From assembly GCF_900176355.1 (NCBI RefSeq), contig NZ_FWXI01000009.1, positions 124,001 through 188,000 on the forward strand: 64,000 bases of DNA, given 5' to 3'. Shown piece by piece: positions 59,680 to 64,000 of the stretch; the stretch's first letter is position 1, and the number at the start of each line of letters is the position of its first letter. The notes below the pieces were generated by a model that had not been told where the DNA came from, did no database searches, and was given only the letters and a program-made list of their open reading frames with translations. This DNA comes from Sporomusa malonica. GTDB lineage: Bacteria > Bacillota > Negativicutes > Sporomusales > Sporomusaceae. Position numbers and translations under genes: made by a program.

Positions 59680-59923
59680 GAGCAAGTTACCTCCACTATT
59701 AGATATGTTAAATATATCACACCTTAGGCTAAAAGTCCTACTTTTCTGGATAATTAGTCCTTAAAATCATGAGTAAGATATTTTTAGTCAGAAACTGTAC
59801 TGAAGGCAAAAAAAAATTAACCCTCTCCATTAAGGAAAGGGCCAACATAGAGGAAATCGCTACTGTTGCTTAAAGGATTATGAGTTTGCTAGGAGAATTA
59901 TCGAAACATAAGGAGGGGTTAAA

Positions 59924-60358
59924 ATGAAACTATGTAAAATTGTTGTTTTAATAACATTTTTGATCAGCTTGATAGTTTTGTCAGGTTGTTCGGCGCAGCA
60001 ACTTTCTGCTGAAGAGACAAAAAAATTTGCTGACCCTATAACAGAAAATATGCTATTAGCGATGAACGAAGATAATTACTCCCGCTTTTCCCAGGATTTT
60101 GATGAGCAGATGAAAAATGTTTTGAATGAGACCCAATATAAAAACACTTTTACTGCGATCAAAGCTAAGATTGGTAAATATATATCAAAGGAAGTTGTCT
60201 CAGTTGAGACTAAAGATGGATATGCGATAGTAATGTATAAAGCCAAATTCTCTCAAGAGCCAGCTGATGTAATAGTCAGAAGTGTTTTTAGTGATAATAA
60301 TGGAAAGAAGCATATATCAGGATTTTGGTTAGATTCTCCTAAACTGCGCGACAATTAG
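59924..60358 (+). CDS. DUF3887-type lipoprotein (144 aa)
   Basis: Lipobox IVLSGCSAQQ (Cys at about 22). The mature part resembles DUF3887 (NTF2-like), with FSQDFDEQMKNVLNETQYKN and AIVMYKAKFSQEPADVIVRSVF. Function unknown. GGAGGGG precedes the ATG. Ended by the hairpin 60389-60425. Confidence 0.82.
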   Translation: MKLCKIVVLITFLISLIVLSGCSAQQLSAEETKKFADPITENMLLAMNEDNYSRFSQDFDEQMKNVLNETQYKNTFTAIKAKIGKYISKEVVSVETKDGYAIVMYKAKFSQEPADVIVRSVFSDNNGKKHISGFWLDSPKLRDN

Positions 60359-60388
60359 ATAAATCTCAAAAAAAGCAGACTAGAAATC

Positions 60389-60425
60389 AAACTGGCACCG
60401 CTTGAATGCAATGCCAGTTTTTTGA
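60389..60425. terminator. Terminator
   Basis: Perfect 9-bp stem (60389-60397 with 60412-60420) followed by TTTTTT on the plus strand, between convergent genes. Confidence 0.8.
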
Positions 60426-60477
60426 TACATGCTTTGTTTTGACGGAACGTCACTGAACTCACCTGTCTGAAGTTCTA

Positions 60478-61584
60478 CTATTTACCAGTTGCAGCCGCAA
60501 TCATAGCTTTTACGTTTTCCACTTTAGCATTAGAGGGTACAGAACAGCCAGTTGACAAGATAAATCCTGGCCCCATATCCTTAATTAGCTGACTGCTGTA
60601 ATTATATATTTCGTCGGGTGTACCGAGGGACAATTTGGCGGCAGGCACATCTCCCTTGATGCACATTCGTCCTCCCAATACGTCTCTAATCTTATATATA
60701 TCAGTAGCGCCATCAGTCTCAAAGACGCATCTGCCTTTCGGAAAAGCAGTAAAAAACTTCAGGTCGCGCTCCCAATTTGAATCAATGTGGATATTAACAA
60801 TAGCACCTTCCTCGAGGATAACATCTGCTGCTTCTTTAAGATATTTCCACACAAAGCGCTCCCATAGTTTCGGTGCAAAAAACTCGCTTGCACCTCTTGC
60901 CGGTGAAATAAATACGATGGAAGATTTCGTTGCCCGCATTTGCTGACGTAAGATATCTAAACTTTCTTTCTGAATAACGTCCAATACGGCTTCCACTTTG
61001 TCCGGTATCTTATATAAGTCTTTTACAAACTTTGGCAGAGACCGTCCACCACCTAAGAGTTCTGTTACTGATGTAGCTACGATAGGAGAATAAATCATAT
61101 AGCCCGCACCTTCAAAATTTTTGACCATCTGCGGTGTCTTACTCAATTGTTCCATTAAACCGTCAAAGTCTACACCTAAACGATTAATAATGAAATCCCG
61201 CATAAAGCCGCTCCAACCCTTGTTGAGAATAGTATCATAGTCCTCAATCGTCATAACTTCTCTTTCATCAAGCTGCCAAAGTGAATCATCCGGGAGTTCT
61301 TTACCCGGTAGTCTAACTTTGGTCAAAAATATTAAGGGAAATATCGGGCCAGCTACAAAAGCAGCATCAAAACCCTCAAAGTCCCCCAACTTTTTAGCTG
61401 AATCAAGCATGACTTGGTTACTATATGAAAGATCTGCACAAAAATCAGACATTTTTACACCCAGATGATTTGCACAAAATCCGTCTGTTTGAATAACCAC
61501 CGGTGTCCGGTCGGGCTTTTCTAGAGCAATCGCTTTATGAACTCTAGCAATCCGCTCATTGAGTAACTCCTGGTTTGTTTTCAT
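60478..61584 (-). CDS. Uroporphyrinogen-decarboxylase-family methyltransferase
   Basis: 368 residues. The TIM-barrel URO-D family includes MtaA/CmuA-type enzymes that move methyl groups between corrinoid protein and coenzyme M or tetrahydrofolate. Conserved are the His in VNIHIDSN and the Cys in RMCIKGDVPA and FILSTGCSVP, plausible zinc ligands. There is no heme gene nearby, so methyl transfer is more likely than uroporphyrinogen decarboxylation. No corrinoid protein gene is in the window. Divergent from the LysR regulator at 61853. Confidence 0.88.
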   Translation of the reverse strand: MKTNQELLNERIARVHKAIALEKPDRTPVVIQTDGFCANHLGVKMSDFCADLSYSNQVMLDSAKKLGDFEGFDAAFVAGPIFPLIFLTKVRLPGKELPDDSLWQLDEREVMTIEDYDTILNKGWSGFMRDFIINRLGVDFDGLMEQLSKTPQMVKNFEGAGYMIYSPIVATSVTELLGGGRSLPKFVKDLYKIPDKVEAVLDVIQKESLDILRQQMRATKSSIVFISPARGASEFFAPKLWERFVWKYLKEAADVILEEGAIVNIHIDSNWERDLKFFTAFPKGRCVFETDGATDIYKIRDVLGGRMCIKGDVPAAKLSLGTPDEIYNYSSQLIKDMGPGFILSTGCSVPSNAKVENVKAMIAAATGK

Positions 61585-61852
61585 TTCTGCTATCTCCCCT
61601 TTTTCATCCTAGAAATCCACTTAAAATATTGTCTATCTTTATTATCAGTGAACTTGTTGTTAAATGGAAATATATATCTTGTATCATCTAATAGAAAAGT
61701 CCTATCCAACAACTGTCCTATTCCCTCTTTATTTTTTCATAATATTGGAATAAATTCATTCGGTGCCCTTGCCACATACGTAGACAAAATATATAATAGA
61801 AATATATATATACATCTAGATTGGCTTACAAACTAGTATGGAGTGGTAATTT

Positions 61853-62794
61853 ATGGACACTCGCCAGCTACAATATTTTATTTCTGTTGCTGAACACCTT
61901 AGTTTTACCACGGCTGCCAAACACCTTTACGTCAGCCAACCTTCTCTGAGTCAGCAGATCGCTGAATTGGAAAAACAGATTGGTGCCCGCTTATTTATTC
62001 GTAACCGTCATTCGGTTGCACTGACTGCCGCCGGTACGGTCCTACTAAAAGAAGCTAAGGCGATTATTGCTAGGTCTTTGGATGCCATTCGCATGACTAG
62101 AGAAGCAGACGCCGGTGTAACAGGTAATTTAAGAATAGGTATCTTGGGTCATGCGGAACGGCGCATACTCCCTAGGATAACAGCTAATTTTCACCATAAA
62201 TATCCCCAAATCAACCTGGTATTTGAATACTTCAGCTTGAGTGGTTTGGATGAAGCCTTACAACACGCCCATGTGGATTTGGGTTTTACGCTTGTATTAG
62301 AATCCACCTCGCTACCCCAAATTTCTTTTAAAAAAATTATTACTGATTCGCTTTGCTTAGTCGTCCCTCACTCGCACGAGCTTGCCAACGAACCCTTAAT
62401 TAACTATTCAAACATTCCTTTGATTGCTAAAGAGACTATCATTTTCGAACAACAACCTATAGCATCCCGTGGATACGAAAACTTGCTTCGTATCTGTTTT
62501 AACAGATGTTTTTCCCCTAATGTCTTGCAAGTTCCAAACTTGCCCGCCGTTTTACTGTCTGTCGAATGCGGGTTAGGCATCTCCATACAGCCCTCGGTCA
62601 TACCTAAAACCTATAGAAGTCCCTATATTCGATATATTGATATTTTGGGTAATGACACTAGGATCGATTTGGTTGCTGCTTGGCACAAAAAGAATAGTAA
62701 TCCATCAATATCTCTTTTTTTACAGGAGTTGGAGGCAGCTAAAAAACCGATTGACAACTATCCAATATTACAGACTACTGCTGCTCTCCCGTAA
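61853..62794 (+). CDS. LysR-family transcriptional regulator
   Basis: 313 residues. Helix-turn-helix (QLQYFISVAEHLSFTTAAKHLYVSQPSLSQQIAELEKQIG), effector domain about 90-300. GGAGTGG precedes the ATG. It is divergent from the URO-D-family gene with a 268-bp region between; regulation of that gene is the natural guess. Confidence 0.93.
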   Translation: MDTRQLQYFISVAEHLSFTTAAKHLYVSQPSLSQQIAELEKQIGARLFIRNRHSVALTAAGTVLLKEAKAIIARSLDAIRMTREADAGVTGNLRIGILGHAERRILPRITANFHHKYPQINLVFEYFSLSGLDEALQHAHVDLGFTLVLESTSLPQISFKKIITDSLCLVVPHSHELANEPLINYSNIPLIAKETIIFEQQPIASRGYENLLRICFNRCFSPNVLQVPNLPAVLLSVECGLGISIQPSVIPKTYRSPYIRYIDILGNDTRIDLVAAWHKKNSNPSISLFLQELEAAKKPIDNYPILQTTAALP

Positions 62795-62798
62795 AATC

Positions 62799-62828
62799 AC
62801 CCCGACTACTGCATCGGGTTATTTTTTT
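62799..62828 (+). terminator. Terminator after LysR
   Basis: Short GC-rich stem around 62800-62819 (ACCCCGA with TCGGGTT), then a T-run of eight. Confidence 0.8.
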
Positions 62829-63004
62829 TGCCCTTTTTGGGTATCGGGCTTATCTATTCGATGGTTATACAGATAAGGCGAAAAATAAAGCCTTTTGTAG
62901 AAAAATTTAATGTAAAATAACGGATTTGCCCTGATTAAATTACATAAAGCGCTAATCAATATATCGTAAAATATTCGTATGTTGCAACAAGGGAGAGTGA
63001 TTGA

Positions 63005-63190
63005 ATGTATCAAGAGTTAGTAGAGTTGGCAAAAGAAGTGCACAATGCGGGATTATCGCATGATTGTTTGTATGACATAGTTGAATATGTTAAGGAAAAC
63101 AATCAATTGCCGAAAGATGAACTTTTTAAGCAATTAAATGTTATTATTGAGAATTATAAGATCGGGAATGTATACGGGGGTACCGTGTAA
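63005..63190 (+). CDS. Small acidic helical protein (61 aa)
   Basis: ATG at 63005 with AGGGAGAG upstream. MYQELVELAKEVHNAGLSHDCLYDIVEYVKE is fully helical and acidic; the end is IGNVYGGTV. No membrane segment. Unknown family; ended by the terminator 63218-63257. Confidence 0.65.
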   Translation: MYQELVELAKEVHNAGLSHDCLYDIVEYVKENNQLPKDELFKQLNVIIENYKIGNVYGGTV

Positions 63191-63217
63191 TATTCGAACA
63201 TTTTAAGACTTTAATAA

Positions 63218-63257
63218 AAAAGCCGAACTCAGGTAATCACCCTTGAGTTCGGCTTTT
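63218..63257. terminator. Bidirectional terminator
   Basis: Arms 63218-63233 and 63241-63257 form a strong stem, A4 left and T4 right, between convergent genes. Confidence 0.88.
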
Positions 63258-63307
63258 CTAATTATCTTTTAACATCGGCCGACCTATTTATTTCTTATCA
63301 CCTTATG

Positions 63308-64000
63308 TTAACTTGAACTAATTTCATCAGCCCATTTCCAGCATATTCGATACACTTTATGTAGTTTCGGTTTTACTATTTCCCAACGGATTTCTCGAGT
63401 ATGCTCATCCATCATCAGATGGTTGCTTTCTTCATTATATATAATGGCTGTCGAAGCATCTAATATTTCTTGACATACTGAGTTTTCAACAGGTAGCCGC
63501 TTCTGTGAAACAAGAACTCGTAAAGTTAGTTTGTCAATCGGGTCAGCAATTTGTTTTTCAAGCATTGGCCTTATAACGCCTTGTCTATCATAAAATTCCT
63601 GACGAATCTTCAATTCCATTTCTTCGCCTCTTTTTAAAGCTTTACCTAAATCAACCTCGTATGTGGACCAACCTCCAATTCCATGTTTAACATTTTGAAT
63701 ACTTTGGTTTGGTAATGCAGATAATAATACTGGAGCACATTCTGTTCCTTTTCCGGTCCATACATATCTCGCATAATATCGGTTAACTCCATTTTTATTT
63801 GCTTTTATCACAATCCTAGTTGTTTGACACTGCTTTTTATAATCATCGTCGTCATATTTATAAAGGTATTCTACGCCAACCACTTTGTAACCCATTTTAT
63901 CCCAATTAGTTACTTTCTTTTTATACCAGAGAAAGTACCAGCTACAGAATGCTATAGCAATAAACATAAAAGTAATTATACCACCGATTAAATAGGCGGA
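63308..64000 (-). CDS. Membrane protein of unknown function, cut by the right edge
   Basis: The frame is open to the right edge, at least 230 residues. A hydrophobic stretch (AYLIGGIITFMFIAIAFCSWYFLWY) at the visible start is followed by a cytoplasmic or external beta-rich domain with a Cys and many charged residues (YKYDDDDYKKQC...). An internal ATG at 63967 is possible but lies inside the membrane segment, so the true start is probably further upstream. Not recognised. Confidence 0.6.
   Translation of the reverse strand, partial: SAYLIGGIITFMFIAIAFCSWYFLWYKKKVTNWDKMGYKVVGVEYLYKYDDDDYKKQCQTTRIVIKANKNGVNRYYARYVWTGKGTECAPVLLSALPNQSIQNVKHGIGGWSTYEVDLGKALKRGEEMELKIRQEFYDRQGVIRPMLEKQIADPIDKLTLRVLVSQKRLPVENSVCQEILDASTAIIYNEESNHLMMDEHTREIRWEIVKPKLHKVYRICWKWADEISSS

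Noticed and set aside
1-64000. tRNA, rRNA, insertion sequences, phage genes, toxin-antitoxin pairs, CRISPR arrays
   Set aside because: I looked for conserved sequence or gene types of each and found none that I can support in this window.

Overview
The window reads as chromosomal DNA of a spore-forming, diderm Firmicute, most likely a Sporomusaceae-type Negativicute. The evidence for this is the mix of features. Control elements are of Firmicute type: a PyrR attenuator, BirA operators and LexA boxes of the GAAC-N4-GTTC kind. There are tiny YjcZ-like sporulation proteins and kinases of sporulation-kinase type. At the same time there is a TolC-type outer-membrane efflux channel with an RND pump. 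A corrinoid-methyltransferase-like (URO-D family) gene and many two-component systems also fit. This placement is inference; no rRNA or tRNA gene is present. I saw no insertion sequence, prophage or CRISPR array.

Layout. 1-4.4 kb: the 5' part of an NRPS-like adenylation gene, then a response regulator / patatin phospholipase / histidine kinase operon and a 31-residue basic peptide. 4.4-13.1 kb: housekeeping genes (mutY, a PPi-type phosphofructokinase, an RluA-type pseudouridine synthase, glycerol dehydrogenase, a NERD protein, a YigZ/IMPACT protein, and a uracil permease behind a PyrR attenuator). 13.2-18.9 kb: a biotin operon (bioB, small membrane protein, bioW, bioF, bioD, bioA) behind two tandem BirA operators. 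19-24.3 kb: a phosphorelay cluster with an NtrC-type activator, followed by a sigma-54 promoter embedded in a hairpin. 24.3-31.5 kb: an HD-GYP phosphodiesterase, a PhnD-like binding protein / kinase / LuxR-type regulator set, a YueI-family protein, glycerate kinase and carbonic anhydrase. 31.7-39.8 kb: a run of very small genes, two of them near-identical YjcZ paralogues, sharing CATACTAT promoter boxes and a repeated 3' element. A 5'-nucleotidase and a sensor GGDEF/HD-GYP protein lie inside this run. 39.8-43 kb: SOS-controlled dinB, a LysR regulator and small unknown genes. 43-59 kb: a copper/silver-type island. 59-64 kb: small unknown genes, a lipoprotein, a URO-D-family methyltransferase with a divergent LysR regulator, and a membrane protein cut by the right edge.

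The strongest system-level signal is in 43-59 kb. It holds two paralogous OmpR/EnvZ-type pairs whose sensor loops are rich in Met and His. It also holds a cusCBA-like efflux operon that keeps the three substrate methionines of CusA. Four secreted or membrane proteins there carry HSGH-like histidine motifs, and there is a Met-rich exported protein. Seven intergenic sites carry the same operator: the hexamer TTCATA repeated head-to-tail every 11 bp, read in the direction of the gene. In each case the operator ends exactly 9 bp from a -10-like hexamer (good in six, weak in one). This looks like one PhoB-style regulon covering the efflux operon, both two-component pairs, a LemA operon, a methyltransferase and two small exported proteins.
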